A stretch of 59,065 nucleotides of DNA, taken from contig NZ_PVXN01000054.1 in NCBI RefSeq assembly GCF_002995795.1, forward strand, positions 1-59,065. The letters run 5' to 3'. The DNA is from Clostridium thermopalmarium DSM 5974. GTDB lineage: Bacteria > Bacillota > Clostridia > Clostridiales > Clostridiaceae. The stretch's first letter is position 1. The number at the start of each line of letters is the position of its first letter. Shown here one piece after another: positions 1 through 8,961 of the stretch. The position numbers and the translations under genes are program-made. The notes under the pieces were generated by a model. It did not search any database. It saw only the letters and a program-made list of their open reading frames with translations, and was not told where the DNA came from.

Positions 1-181
<181 letters not shown>

Positions 182-249
182 TTAATATTTTTTTATCTGT
201 TGCATTTAATTTTACAATGAACCATGAGTAAGCAGTTAATGAGAGATTA

Positions 250-278
250 TTGACAATAGAAATATGTCATGATATAAT
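250..278 (+). promoter_or_regulatory. Consensus sigma-A promoter of ssrA
   Basis: TTGACA at 250-255, a 17-bp spacer and TATAAT at 273-278 form a perfect vegetative promoter about 64 bp upstream of the mature tmRNA 5' end, which leaves a short precursor leader to be processed. Confidence 0.85.
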
Positions 279-341
279 ACCATATTACAGAATGGTTTTA
301 AAAAATTTAATATATGTTGCTTAGCAAACAATATATCACAT

Positions 342-698
342 GGGGGCGTATATGGCTTTCGACGGGGGTATGTTGTGCTGCAGAAGCGAGTCGATGGTTT
401 CCTGGACCAGCGTTAAAAAACTGGGAATTAAATATAAACGCAGAAGATAATTTTGCATTAGCAGCTTAGTATAGCTGCTCGTTCTACCCGAGAGTCCCAC
501 GACTTGGGATAGGGCGTCGACCAGTGGGGAACCGAGCCTTGGAAAGCTTTGACCAAGGAACGGAAATTATGAAGCTACTGAAATCTCAATCCTGTCAGTA
601 GGAGTGAGATGGAGGGAATGTTAAAATACTGACTGCACTCGGAGATGCTGTGGCATTGCTGCTTTCGGACAGGGGTTCGACTCCCCTCGCCTCCACCA
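342..698 (+). ncRNA. ssrA: tmRNA (transfer-messenger RNA)
   Basis: The tmRNA rescues stalled ribosomes by trans-translation, acting first as alanyl-tRNA and then as mRNA for a degradation tag. The 5' GGGGGCG pairs fully (one G-U) with 3' CGCCTCC, followed by A and an encoded CCA at 696-698. The 3' part has the T-arm GGTTCGACTCC. The tag frame starts at GCA 440-442 and ends at TAG 467-469, giving AEDNFALAA, the form typical of clostridia. The length of 357 nt is normal for a one-piece tmRNA. Its own promoter and terminator flank it. A 90-codon minus-strand reading frame inside it is not a gene. Confidence 0.97.
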
Positions 699-726
699 TA
701 CATAAATTTATAATATTGATACAATG

Positions 727-760
727 AAAAGTCCTTGATTTCAAGGACTTTTACTATTTT
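727..760 (+). terminator. Intrinsic terminator of ssrA
   Basis: AAAAGTCCTTGA (727-738) pairs with TCAAGGACTTTT (741-752), followed by a T-rich stretch. It lies between tmRNA and the convergent chemoreceptor gene and may serve both. Confidence 0.75.
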
Positions 761-794
761 TAGTAGAAATAAAATATGAAAACATTTAAAAAAC

Positions 795-2815
795 TCAAAC
801 TTGAAACAGTTTAATGCTGTCTTCCAGATCTGCAGCCATTTCAGCAAGTTTTTTTATGTTTCCTGTAATCTCTTGGAGTACAGAGACTTGCTCTTCAGTA
901 GATGCGGCAACCTGCTCAGTGTTTGATGCGGTATTCGTAGAAATAACTTGAATATCTTGGATGCTTTTATCCAAGTTGTCTATAGTGTTTCTAGCATTTA
1001 TTATCATATTATTGTACTTTTCTAAATTTTCTTTAGTATTTTCAAAAGATCTTATAATTTCATTTAAAGATTGTCCTACAATCTCAGCTAACTCTTGTCC
1101 TTTTTCAGATTCTCTATTTCCTTCTTCTATTGCAGCTAAAGCTCTATTTGTTCTATCTTGGGTATCATTAATTAGCTGTTTAATACTATTTGAGGATTTC
1201 ATAGATTCTTCTGCTAATTTTCTGACTTCATCGGCAACTACTGCAAATCCTCTTCCTGCTTCACCAGCTCTAGCGGCTTCGATGGAGGCATTAAGTGCCA
1301 ATAAGTTCGTCTGATCTGCTATTCCATCCATTATTTCAATTATATTTCCTATTTCACTAGAATTTTTTTGGAGTTCATAAACAATGTTTGATGTATAGTT
1401 TACACTATTTTTTATTGTTTCTATTTGATTTACCATACTATTCATTTTCTCTCTACCATCAGCAGCCAATCTGCTTGTGTCTTCAGAAAGTTTCACTATT
1501 CCAGAAAGTTGTTCAGTTATATTTCCCATATCATCTACAACATTATGCATACTTGATGAAACGTCTTTAGAAGCTTTGAGTTGTTTTTCTGCTCCACCTG
1601 CAACTTCTTGAGTAGAATTTGAAATTTCTTCTGATACTTTTGATACTTGCTCTGCTGAAATTAATAATGTTTTGGAGAATGATGCAAGATTTGTTGATAT
1701 ATCATTTATTTTAGTAACCATATTTTTTAAATTTAGAACCATGTTATTAAAACTAACTCCAAGATTTCCTATTTCATCATTGCTCTTAATATCTATATTT
1801 TCCGTTAAATGACCCTGTGCTACATTTTCAGCTGCTTGTGCTAATTTATTTAAAGGATTTAAAGTAGAATTAATAATTAACCTTAAAATAAATCCTCCAA
1901 TAATAAGCGCTAAAATAGCAACTATAGTAAAGCTTATTGCAACACTTTTTACAGCTGCATTTTTATTTTCTAATGAAAGTCCTATATCCACGGCTCCTAA
2001 ATTGGTATCGTTATCTTTTAGAGGCATTAGTACATCATATACATTTTGTCCTTTATAATTATATAAGGATGAAAACATTTTTCCTTCTTGAGCTGCTACC
2101 TTACTTCCTTCATCGGTTAGAGTGATTCCTATTCTACTCTTATCACTATGGGCAGTAGTTTTTAAATCAGGATCAATAGTTAATGCATAAACTATATTAG
2201 ATTTTTTACCTAACCTATCAACTAAATTTTGATTGCTTACAGTTTGGTTTAATTTTTTAACTTCGTTTGCAATTATCCCAACCTGTATTATTCCTCCATT
2301 GCTTAGAGTCATAGCTCCATACTTATAAAAATTTCCATCTTTTTCATTTGGCTTTTTCTTATTTGCTCAATAATTTTTGATTGGCGTTTCTGCAAAACTG
2401 CTTGCACAGGATGGTTTTCTGGATACTTATATCCAATATTGACTGCTAAGTTAGAATAAATTATAACACCTGATGGATCTGCTATATCGATTTCTTGAAC
2501 ATTAACTGCTTTAGCAACTTCTGATAAATATTCATTAGAGATATTAGGATGCTGTCCAACTAAGTAAGCAACAGCACAAATTTTATCTCCTAGTAAATTA
2601 TCTAGTTGTTCCATTATAGTATTATTGCTTTGTATTTCAGATGCTATTTCTTCAACAAGACTTATCCCATCTTCTTTTACTTGATTTTCAAATTTTTTAT
2701 TTATTATATTGAAAGACATGATTGCCAGTAATATAATGGAGATTGTTAACACAAGAAACGAACTAATGGTTATCTTAGATTTTAATGAGTAATTTCTTTT
2801 TTTAGTAATCTTCAC
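795..2815 (-). pseudogene. Methyl-accepting chemotaxis protein, interrupted by a one-base frameshift
   Basis: The gene encodes a membrane chemoreceptor of about 670 residues in two frames. The upstream part (2815 down to about 2357) has an N-terminal membrane segment (TISSFLVLTISIILLAIMSF) and a PDC/Cache-like extracytoplasmic domain (IDIADPSGVIIYSN). The downstream part has the end of the sensor domain, a second membrane segment, HAMP, and a full signalling domain with the hairpin tip [20 protein letters not shown]. The frames join if one A is added to the A5 run at 2353-2357 (coding strand), restoring [10 protein letters not shown]. The best start is GTG at 2813-2815, with AGAAAGGA 8 nt upstream; the ATG at 2836 has no such site. 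The signalling half is intact, so a recent mutation or a sequencing error is likely. Confidence 0.85.
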
Positions 2816-2861
2816 TATAAACATCCTTTCTGCCATATTATGTATTATGAATATTAGTTAG

Positions 2862-2890
2862 ATTTTACACTGAATTTTAACATTTTTCAA
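2862..2890 (-). promoter_or_regulatory. Sigma-A promoter of the chemoreceptor gene
   Basis: On the minus strand, TTGAAA (2890-2885), a 17-bp spacer and TAAAAT (2867-2862) lie about 50 bp upstream of the GTG start. No sigma-28-type motif was seen. Confidence 0.6.
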
Positions 2891-2950
2891 TAATTATTCC
2901 CTTAATTCAACATAATTTTCTATACCTTATATATTTTAACTAGGATTATA

Positions 2951-2989
2951 AAACCAGCTAAAAATGAATTTCTAGTTGGTTTATTTTAA
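2951..2989 (+). terminator. Hairpin with T-rich tail, no gene upstream
   Basis: AAACCAGCTA (2951-2960) pairs with TAGTTGGTTT (2973-2982), followed by ATTTTAAT. It looks like an intrinsic terminator on the plus strand, but no plus-strand gene precedes it. It lies in the 542-bp gap 2816-3357, which otherwise holds the two divergent promoters and no convincing reading frame. Confidence 0.4.
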
Positions 2990-3221
2990 TATAAATCTAT
3001 GTAATTAATTAACTGTATATTTTTTCATGTACATATATGATCCGAGTAATAACCCGTAGAACTAATAATGAATTTTGGTTCTTTGAGGTTATTTTTTATT
3101 TTATAAATAAATCCACAATAAGAATATTTTGTATTCTATAGATAACTCATATTTATAATTTGCCATCTGCTTTAATTGTGCAATTGTGAATAACTTAACA
3201 AAAACATATTTAATATTAATC

Positions 3222-3250
3222 TTGTAATAATTATTATTAAGGAGTATAAT
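3222..3250 (+). promoter_or_regulatory. Promoter overlapped by a PerR-box-like operator
   Basis: TTGTAA (3222-3227), a 17-bp spacer and TATAAT (3245-3250) make a good sigma-A promoter. The -35 region is embedded in TTGTAATAATTATTA (3222-3236), which matches 12 of the 14 defined positions of the PerR box TTATAATNATTATAA. PerR is the peroxide-sensing repressor that controls flavodiiron protein, rubrerythrin and related genes in clostridia. Repression that is lifted by oxidative stress fits the genes downstream. Box assignment is by eye. Confidence 0.6.
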
Positions 3251-3290
3251 AAATTATATAATTAGTAAAATTTATTAATAAAAAATATTT

Positions 3291-3314
3291 GTAATATGAC
3301 ATATGGCATATTAC
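3291..3314. promoter_or_regulatory. Inverted repeat in the leader of the oxygen-defence operon
   Basis: GTAATATG (3291-3298) and CATATTAC (3307-3314) are perfect complements separated by 8 nt, about 40-65 bp upstream of the first start codon. It may be a second operator or an mRNA hairpin. The cognate factor is unknown. Confidence 0.4.
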
Positions 3315-3357
3315 GTATAAATTATACTAGTTGCTTTAATTATAGGGAGGTGCGCTT

Positions 3358-5265
3358 ATGTCTTTTAAGACTACAGACCAACATGAAATTTTAAGAAAAA
3401 GGATCAGAGAATTTGCTGAAGAAGAAATTAAGCCTATTGCATTTATGTTAGATCAAGAAAATAAATTTCCCTCTGAAGTAGTTAAAAAACTGGCTGATAT
3501 GGGGATGATGGGAATACCATATCCAAAAGAATATGGTGGAGCAGGTCTGGATGTAATCAGTTATGCAATTACCGTTGAAGAATTATCAAGGGTTGATGGC
3601 GGTACAGGCGTAATCCTTTCAGCTCATACATCTTTAGGCACATATCCAATTGCAGCTTATGGAACAGAAGAACAGAAACAAAAATATCTAGTCCCGCTAG
3701 CAAAAGGTGAAAAACTTGGAGCATTTGGTCTTACAGAAGAAAATGCTGGTAGTGATGCTGGAGGTACAGAAACAACTGCTGTTCTAGAAGGCGATTATTA
3801 TATTCTAAATGGTGAAAAGATTTTTATTACTAATGCAGGTGAAGCTGATATATATATTGTTTTTGCAGTTACTACACCAGGTATAGGTACTCGTGGTATC
3901 AGTGCATTCATTGTTGAAAAAGGATGGGAAGGTTTTACTTTTGGTAAGCATTACGATAAGATGGGTATCCGTTCCTCAGCTACTGCAGAATTAATTTTCA
4001 ATAATGTAAAGGTTCCTAAAGAAAATCTATTAGGAAAAGAAGGCGAAGGTTTCAAGATTGCTATGACAACATTAGATGGTGGACGTATTGGTATTGCAGC
4101 TCAAGCTCTTGGAATCGCTCAAGGAGCTTATGAGAATGCTTTAGAGTATTCAAAAGAAAGAATACAATTTGGTAAGCCTATTTGTCAACAGCAGATAGTT
4201 GCTTTCAAATTAGCTGATATGGCAACAAAGCTTAGAGCAGCTAGATTGCTTGTTTATAGTGCGGCAGAATTAAAAGAGAATCATGAACGTTACAGCATGG
4301 AAGCTGCTATGGCTAAACAATATGCTTCAGACGTTTGTCTTGAAATCGTCAACGATGCTCTTCAAATATTTGGCGGAAGCGGTTATATGAAGGGTATGGA
4401 AGTTGAGCGTGCATACAGAGATGCTAAGATATGCACAATATATGAAGGAACTAATGAAATTCAACGTGTTGTTATAGCTTCTAATATAATAGGTAAAATG
4501 CCTAAAAATAACGATGGGGCTAAGGTTTTTCAAAGAGGACCTATAACAGGTTATCGTAAGAAAATAATCTTTAAAGATGGAACTTTAGAAGAAAGAGTTA
4601 ACTCACTTGTTGAAGCACTTAAGAAAGATGGATATGATTTTACAGTTGGAATTCCTATAGACACTCCTATCAATAAAGCTGAAAGAGTAGTTAGTGTAGG
4701 TCTAGGTATAGGGGAAAAAGAAAACATGAAGCTTATAGAGGATTTAGCAATTCAAGCTGGTGCTGCTATAGGATCTTCTCGTCCAGTAGCTGAAAACCTT
4801 AAATATGTTCCTATCAATCGTTATGTAGGTATGTCTGGACAGAAGTTTAAAGGAAATCTATATATCGCTTGCGGTATTTCAGGTGCAGGCCAACATTTGA
4901 AGGGTATAAAAGATGCTTCTACAATAGTTGCTATAAATAATGATCCTAATGCAAAAATATTTAAGAACGCAGACTATGGAATTGTTGGTGATATAAAGGA
5001 AGTAGTACCATTGCTTACTGCTGCGTTAGATAATGGAGAACCAAAGAAGGAGGCACCACCAATGAAAAAGATGAAGAGAGCTGTTCCAAAGAAAGCTGCT
5101 CCAACATGGAAATATCATGTATGTAATGGATGCGGTTATGAATATGATCCTGGTGTAGGTGATCCTGAAGGCGAAATAGCTCCTGGAACACTATTTGAAA
5201 ATCTACCTGAAGAATGGAATTGCCCTGCATGTGGTGAAGGCAAGGATATGTTTATAGAAGTATAA
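3358..5265 (+). CDS. Trimodular acyl-CoA dehydrogenase / EtfA FAD-domain / rubredoxin fusion
   Basis: The 635-residue soluble protein has three parts. Residues 1-375 are a complete acyl-CoA dehydrogenase ([24 protein letters not shown], and YEGTNEIQR, which carries the usual catalytic Glu region). Residues about 390-565 match the C-terminal FAD-binding domain of EtfA ([32 protein letters not shown]). After a Lys/Pro-rich linker, residues 581-635 are a rubredoxin with Cys pairs 589/592 and 622/625. The EtfA N-terminal domain and EtfB are absent. The inferred electron path is acyl-CoA to dehydrogenase FAD, EtfA FAD, then rubredoxin iron. Rubredoxin is the usual donor to flavodiiron proteins, and one is encoded 60 bp downstream, so an acyl-CoA-driven O2, NO or peroxide reductase chain is plausible. 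GGGAGG precedes the ATG. Confidence 0.9.
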   Translation: MSFKTTDQHEILRKRIREFAEEEIKPIAFMLDQENKFPSEVVKKLADMGMMGIPYPKEYGGAGLDVISYAITVEELSRVDGGTGVILSAHTSLGTYPIAAYGTEEQKQKYLVPLAKGEKLGAFGLTEENAGSDAGGTETTAVLEGDYYILNGEKIFITNAGEADIYIVFAVTTPGIGTRGISAFIVEKGWEGFTFGKHYDKMGIRSSATAELIFNNVKVPKENLLGKEGEGFKIAMTTLDGGRIGIAAQALGIAQGAYENALEYSKERIQFGKPICQQQIVAFKLADMATKLRAARLLVYSAAELKENHERYSMEAAMAKQYASDVCLEIVNDALQIFGGSGYMKGMEVERAYRDAKICTIYEGTNEIQRVVIASNIIGKMPKNNDGAKVFQRGPITGYRKKIIFKDGTLEERVNSLVEALKKDGYDFTVGIPIDTPINKAERVVSVGLGIGEKENMKLIEDLAIQAGAAIGSSRPVAENLKYVPINRYVGMSGQKFKGNLYIACGISGAGQHLKGIKDASTIVAINNDPNAKIFKNADYGIVGDIKEVVPLLTAALDNGEPKKEAPPMKKMKRAVPKKAAPTWKYHVCNGCGYEYDPGVGDPEGEIAPGTLFENLPEEWNCPACGEGKDMFIEV

Positions 5266-5325
5266 TTTCTATAATAAATGACCATAATAACCTAATCTGT
5301 TTTAGTATAAAGGAGGACTAAGTTT

Positions 5326-6525
5326 ATGTACTGTGTTAGAAATGTAACAGATGATCTTTATTGGGTAGGCGGCAATGATCGCCGTCTTGCCTTGTTTGAA
5401 AATATTCATCCAATTGAAAGAGGAGTTTCTTATAATTCATATTTGCTTTTGGATAAGAAAACAGTATTATTTGATACTGTAGATTGGTCAATTTGCCGTC
5501 AATTTATTGAGAATATTGAAGGAGTCCTTGGGGACAGATCTTTAGATTATATTGTAATCAATCATATGGAGCCTGACCATGCAGCTTCCATTGAAGAGGT
5601 TATTATTCGTTATCCAGATGCAAAGATTATATGCACAGAAAAGGCTGCTATGTTCATGCATCAGTTCGGGTTTCAAGTTAGTGACAGGATAATAGAAGTT
5701 AAAGAAGGCGACACCATGTCTTTTGGAAAGCATAAGGTTGTATTTATAACTGCTCCAATGGTACATTGGCCAGAGGCTATGGTAACATATGATACTACTA
5801 ATGGAGTATTATTCTCAGCAGATGCCTTTGGATCTTTTATAGCATTAGACGGTAGACTATTCAATGATGAGGTTAACTTTGATCGTGATTGGATTGATGA
5901 AGCAAGAAGATATTATACAAATATTGTAGGAAAATATGGTCCTCATGTTCAAGCTCTTTTAAAGAAAGCTTCTACTATCGATATTAAGATGATTTGTCCA
6001 TTGCATGGACCAGTATGGAGAAATAATTTTGAATATTTCTTGGATAAGTACAATAAGTGGAGCACCTATGAACCTGAAGAAAAAGGTGTATTGATTGTTT
6101 ATGGAACAATGTATGGAAATACAGAAGCAGCTGCTAATAATTTAGCAATTAGCTTAGCTAAAAAAGGAATGACCAATATTGCTATGTATGATGTTTCAAA
6201 AACTCATGTGTCATACTTGATTTCTGAGTCATTTAAATATAGCCATATAGTTCTTGCTTCTCCAACTTATAACTTAAAAATTTATCCACCAATGCTAAAC
6301 TATATAATGGATATGAAGGCGCTAAATCTTCAAAAACGTACTTTTGCTATTTTAGAAAATGGATCATGGGCTCCTCAATCTGGTAAACTAATGCGTGAAC
6401 TTATAGAGAGTATGAAAGATATGACTATTTTAGATAGTGAAATGACTATAAGCTCAAGCTTGAAGGAAGAAGATGCAGATTTAATTGAGGAGATTGCGGA
6501 TAACATTATAAATTCAATGAAGTAA
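5326..6525 (+). CDS. fprA: FprA-type flavodiiron protein (A-type flavoprotein)
   Basis: This 399-residue cytoplasmic enzyme belongs to the family that reduces O2 to water or NO to N2O at a non-haem di-iron site next to FMN. Residues 1-250 form the metallo-beta-lactamase-like domain with the ligand motif HMEPDH (near 83), a further His in APMVHWPE, Asp in FSADAFGS and His in CPLHGP. Residues 255-399 form a flavodoxin domain (IVYGTMYGNTEAAA binds FMN phosphate; ASPTYNLKIYPPM follows). Length is normal for class A. AAAGGAGG precedes the ATG. It follows the rubredoxin fusion protein in the same operon and precedes a glutaredoxin gene. In clostridia such proteins are PerR-controlled, which agrees with the box at 3222. 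Confidence 0.95.
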   Translation: MYCVRNVTDDLYWVGGNDRRLALFENIHPIERGVSYNSYLLLDKKTVLFDTVDWSICRQFIENIEGVLGDRSLDYIVINHMEPDHAASIEEVIIRYPDAKIICTEKAAMFMHQFGFQVSDRIIEVKEGDTMSFGKHKVVFITAPMVHWPEAMVTYDTTNGVLFSADAFGSFIALDGRLFNDEVNFDRDWIDEARRYYTNIVGKYGPHVQALLKKASTIDIKMICPLHGPVWRNNFEYFLDKYNKWSTYEPEEKGVLIVYGTMYGNTEAAANNLAISLAKKGMTNIAMYDVSKTHVSYLISESFKYSHIVLASPTYNLKIYPPMLNYIMDMKALNLQKRTFAILENGSWAPQSGKLMRELIESMKDMTILDSEMTISSSLKEEDADLIEEIADNIINSMK

Positions 6526-6614
6526 TATTCCTAAATAGGTTGCACTTGCAAATAATATTGATATTATAGTAAACTAAAGACAATGAATAAATTTTGGTAC
6601 ATGGAGGAATAACA

Positions 6615-6881
6615 ATGAAGAGAGTAACTGTTTTTGGAAGCAGATACTGACCACAATGTGAACCAGTGAAAGAGTTTCTTTCCGCAAACAATATAGATTT
6701 TGACTATTTTGATATTAGTGAAAATCTAATGAATTTAAAGATGTATTTAAGATGCAGAGACTTCAGACCAGAATTTGATAAGGTTAAAGAGCAAGGTAAA
6801 ATAGGAATACCACTTATAGTAGTTGGTGATGGAGAAAAATTCATTATAGAGAGAGAACCTACTTTAGATGAACTTAAATAA
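6615..6881 (+). CDS. Glutaredoxin-like protein with in-frame UGA (probable selenocysteine)
   Basis: From ATG 6615 (GGAGG at 6603-6607) the frame reads MKRVTVFGSRY-UGA-PQC. The UGA at 6648-6650 sits exactly where the first Cys of the glutaredoxin C-x-x-C motif belongs, giving U-P-Q-C. The frame continues through an ordinary glutaredoxin fold (IGIPLIVVGDG holds the cis-Pro) to TAA at 6879-6881, 88 residues in all. A hairpin, GAAAG (6668-6672), loop AGTTT, CTTTC (6678-6682), lies 17 nt after the UGA, a suitable distance for a bacterial SECIS. Sec-containing glutaredoxins are known in clostridia. The protein would reduce disulfides or glutathionylated thiols beside the flavodiiron protein. Automatic callers would start at GTG 6666 and lose the active site. 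Confidence 0.85.
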
Positions 6882-6936
6882 GAATTGTAGCTTCTTATTA
6901 TAATGAACTCAAAAATTTCAAAACACAACTAAAAAA

Positions 6937-6976
6937 TAAAAGCTGTATTTGGAAAAAACAATACAGCTTTTATTTT
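6937..6976. terminator. Bidirectional terminator between the glutaredoxin and dehydrogenase genes
   Basis: AAAAGCTGTATT and AATACAGCTTTT flank a 10-nt loop, with A-rich and T-rich sequence on either side, between two convergent genes. Confidence 0.8.
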
Positions 6977-7010
6977 TATCCTAAATTTTTTAATATATTT
7001 AACTGCTGCC

Positions 7011-7970
7011 TTACTGGCTTACAACGTTAATAGGATTTCCTTCAATGAAGGCTTTTATGTTATCAGCTAATAATTGAATAAGTCTTTGTCTTGATTCAAA
7101 ACATTTCCATCCTATATGAGGAGTAAGAATAACATTATCTATTTCAAATAGAGGATTGGTGATTGCAGGTGGTTCAGGGTCTTGAACATCTAAAGCTGCA
7201 CCAGCTATTCTTTTTTCACGAAGAGCTTCTATTAAATCATTTTCATTTATAAGAGCTCCTCTAGATGTATTTATGATAAAGGCTGAAGGTTTCATCATAT
7301 TTAATCTGTCCTTATTTATGATATGCTTTGTGCTTGGTGTAAGTGGGCAATGAAGGCTTACAAAATCGCTATTTTTAAGAAGTTCTTCTAAAGATACAAA
7401 TTTTATATTTGGGTCTTCCCAATGTTTTGGAGTTCTGCTGTATACTAAAACATTCATGCCTAGGGCTCTAGCAATTTTTATTACTTGCTGTCCAATGCTT
7501 CCAGCACCGATTACTCCAAGGGTTTTATTCTGTATTTCAAAATGAGGAACCTTAAGGTGTTCTGTAAAATTAGTAAAGTTCTTCTGCTTTATCATTACTT
7601 GTTGTATATGTAATGAAGAACTTAAGTTTAGCATAAAGGCAATGGCAAGTTGAGCTACGGCCTCAGAACTATATCCTGGAATATTGCACACAGTAATGCC
7701 TTTTTCCTTTGCTGCATCCAGGTCTATATTGTTATAGCCAGTTCCAGCTTCACAAATTAATTTGACAGACGAAGGAAAGTTTGATATTAAATCTCTTCCA
7801 AGGGGCAATTCCTTAGAGATAACAACATTTTGATTATTAACTCTTTCTAAGATTTCATCATTAGTGCTAGAATCATATTTTGTAACAGTGCCAAGGTTTT
7901 CAAAGCAAGAAAGGTCTAATTTCTTATCAAAGTCAATTTTACCTGAATTAAGAAATACTATATTTTCCAT
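7011..7970 (-). CDS. D-isomer-specific 2-hydroxyacid dehydrogenase
   Basis: This is a 319-residue cytoplasmic NAD(P)-dependent enzyme that interconverts 2-keto acids and D-2-hydroxy acids. The Rossmann motif GAGSIGQQVIKIARALG is near 150. The catalytic Arg is in INTSRGALI, the Glu in DVQDPEPP, and the acid/base His in LTPHIGW. The sequence most resembles the glycerate/hydroxypyruvate reductase branch, but substrate cannot be set from motifs. GGAGGGTAAT precedes the ATG at 7970. It is transcribed alone, convergent with the oxygen-defence operon and divergent from the T-box leader at 8175. No ACT domain is present, so it is not a full-length SerA. Confidence 0.88.
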   Translation of the reverse strand: MENIVFLNSGKIDFDKKLDLSCFENLGTVTKYDSSTNDEILERVNNQNVVISKELPLGRDLISNFPSSVKLICEAGTGYNNIDLDAAKEKGITVCNIPGYSSEAVAQLAIAFMLNLSSSLHIQQVMIKQKNFTNFTEHLKVPHFEIQNKTLGVIGAGSIGQQVIKIARALGMNVLVYSRTPKHWEDPNIKFVSLEELLKNSDFVSLHCPLTPSTKHIINKDRLNMMKPSAFIINTSRGALINENDLIEALREKRIAGAALDVQDPEPPAITNPLFEIDNVILTPHIGWKCFESRQRLIQLLADNIKAFIEGNPINVVSQ

Positions 7971-8123
7971 ATTACCCTCCTAAATTTTTCATAATCAATA
8001 TATATTATACAAAATTTCATTTAAAAAGAATATATTTTATAAAGTAAGAATACAAATATATTCAAGAGCATAACATTAGAGTTTATAAACAAAATGTAAA
8101 AGATTACAAATGATAAAAATCTA

Positions 8124-8153
8124 TTGAACTTTAAACCCTATTTGGATTATAAT
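8124..8153 (+). promoter_or_regulatory. Sigma-A promoter of the T-box leader
   Basis: TTGAAC (8124-8129), an 18-bp spacer and TATAAT (8148-8153) lie just upstream of the leader. Confidence 0.65.
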
Positions 8154-8174
8154 ATATAAAAATAATAAAACATA

Positions 8175-8447
8175 AAAACTATGATAGGGAGAAGTATATA
8201 TAGGATAAGTTCAAAGCGAGCGGTGGATGGTGAAAGCACTGTAATGGAACTATATAGAAAGCAGCCCTTGAGTTTCCAATCGAGAAAGAAGAATTAAGTT
8301 TTAATTCTTACAATAGAGGAAGACGTATCCTCACGTTATAGAGGAATAGAATAATCAATTCTAGGTTAGAGAGAGTGCTAAGTAGCACTAATTAGGGTGG
8401 TACCGCGAAAATCCTTCGTCCCTTTATGGAGATGAGGGATTTTTTAT
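8175..8447 (+). promoter_or_regulatory. T-box riboswitch leader, specifier probably Phe
   Basis: The leader has the conserved T-box AGGGTGGTACCGCG (8394-8407), whose bases pair with the CCA end of uncharged tRNA. It also has the stem I elements AGCGAG and GGATGGTGAAAGC, and a terminator (AATCCTTCGTC with GATGAGGGATT, then a T run) at 8410-8447. The specifier loop reads TTGAGTTTCC (8269-8278). Either register, TTT or TTC (8273-8276), codes for Phe. Uncharged tRNA-Phe would therefore favour read-through into the Lrp regulator and aminotransferase. T-box identity is firm; the specifier is inferred from position. Confidence 0.93.
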
Positions 8448-8481
8448 TATAGATAAATATATAAATTAGGAGGTATTTAAT

Positions 8482-8961
8482 ATGGAAGAGATTCTAGAAA
8501 TCCTTGAGAAAAATAGCAAGTATAGCGAAGAAGAGATTGCTTCTATGGTAGGAAAAACTGTTGAAGAAGTAAGAGCTGCAATAAAGGAATATGAGGATAA
8601 GAAGGTTATTTTAGGATACCCTGCATTAATAAATTGGGAGAACACAAACAAAGATAGCGTTATAGCCTTAATTGAAGTAAAAATAACTCCACAAAGAGGA
8701 GAAGGTTTTGCAAAGGTAGCAGAGAGAATATATAAATTTTCAGAAGTTAGAGCCTGCTACTTAATGTCAGGAGGATTTGATTTAACAGTAATTGTAGAGG
8801 GTAAGACTATGAAAGAAGTAGCTCTTTTTGTAGCACAAAAATTAGCTACTCAAGAAGGAGTTTTGAGTACAGCAACTCACTTTATACTTAAAAAATATAA
8901 AGATAACGGAACTATATTTGAAGAAAAGATAAGAGACGATAGGGAGGCAATATTTATATGA
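8482..8961 (+). CDS. Lrp/AsnC-family transcriptional regulator
   Basis: The protein has 159 residues. An N-terminal winged helix-turn-helix (about 1-55, SEEEIASMVGKTVEEVRAAI) is followed by an RAM/AsnC ligand-binding beta-alpha-beta domain (about 70-145, with GGFDLTVIVEG). Members are feast/famine regulators that bind amino acids and act as dimers or octamers on DNA. AGGAGGT lies 8 nt before the ATG. It is the first gene behind a T-box, and its stop overlaps the aminotransferase start by 4 bp (ATGA), so the two are co-translated. It probably controls amino acid metabolism; effector unknown. Confidence 0.92.
   Translation: MEEILEILEKNSKYSEEEIASMVGKTVEEVRAAIKEYEDKKVILGYPALINWENTNKDSVIALIEVKITPQRGEGFAKVAERIYKFSEVRACYLMSGGFDLTVIVEGKTMKEVALFVAQKLATQEGVLSTATHFILKKYKDNGTIFEEKIRDDREAIFI

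Noticed and set aside
575-847. 90-codon minus-strand reading frame over the tmRNA
   Set aside because: It lies on the complement of a certain tmRNA and its terminator, with no ribosome binding site or recognisable sequence.
2340-2370. Programmed -1 frameshifting in the chemoreceptor gene
   Set aside because: No X-XXY-YYZ slippery heptamer in the right frame and no downstream pseudoknot seen; a one-base loss in an A-run is simpler.
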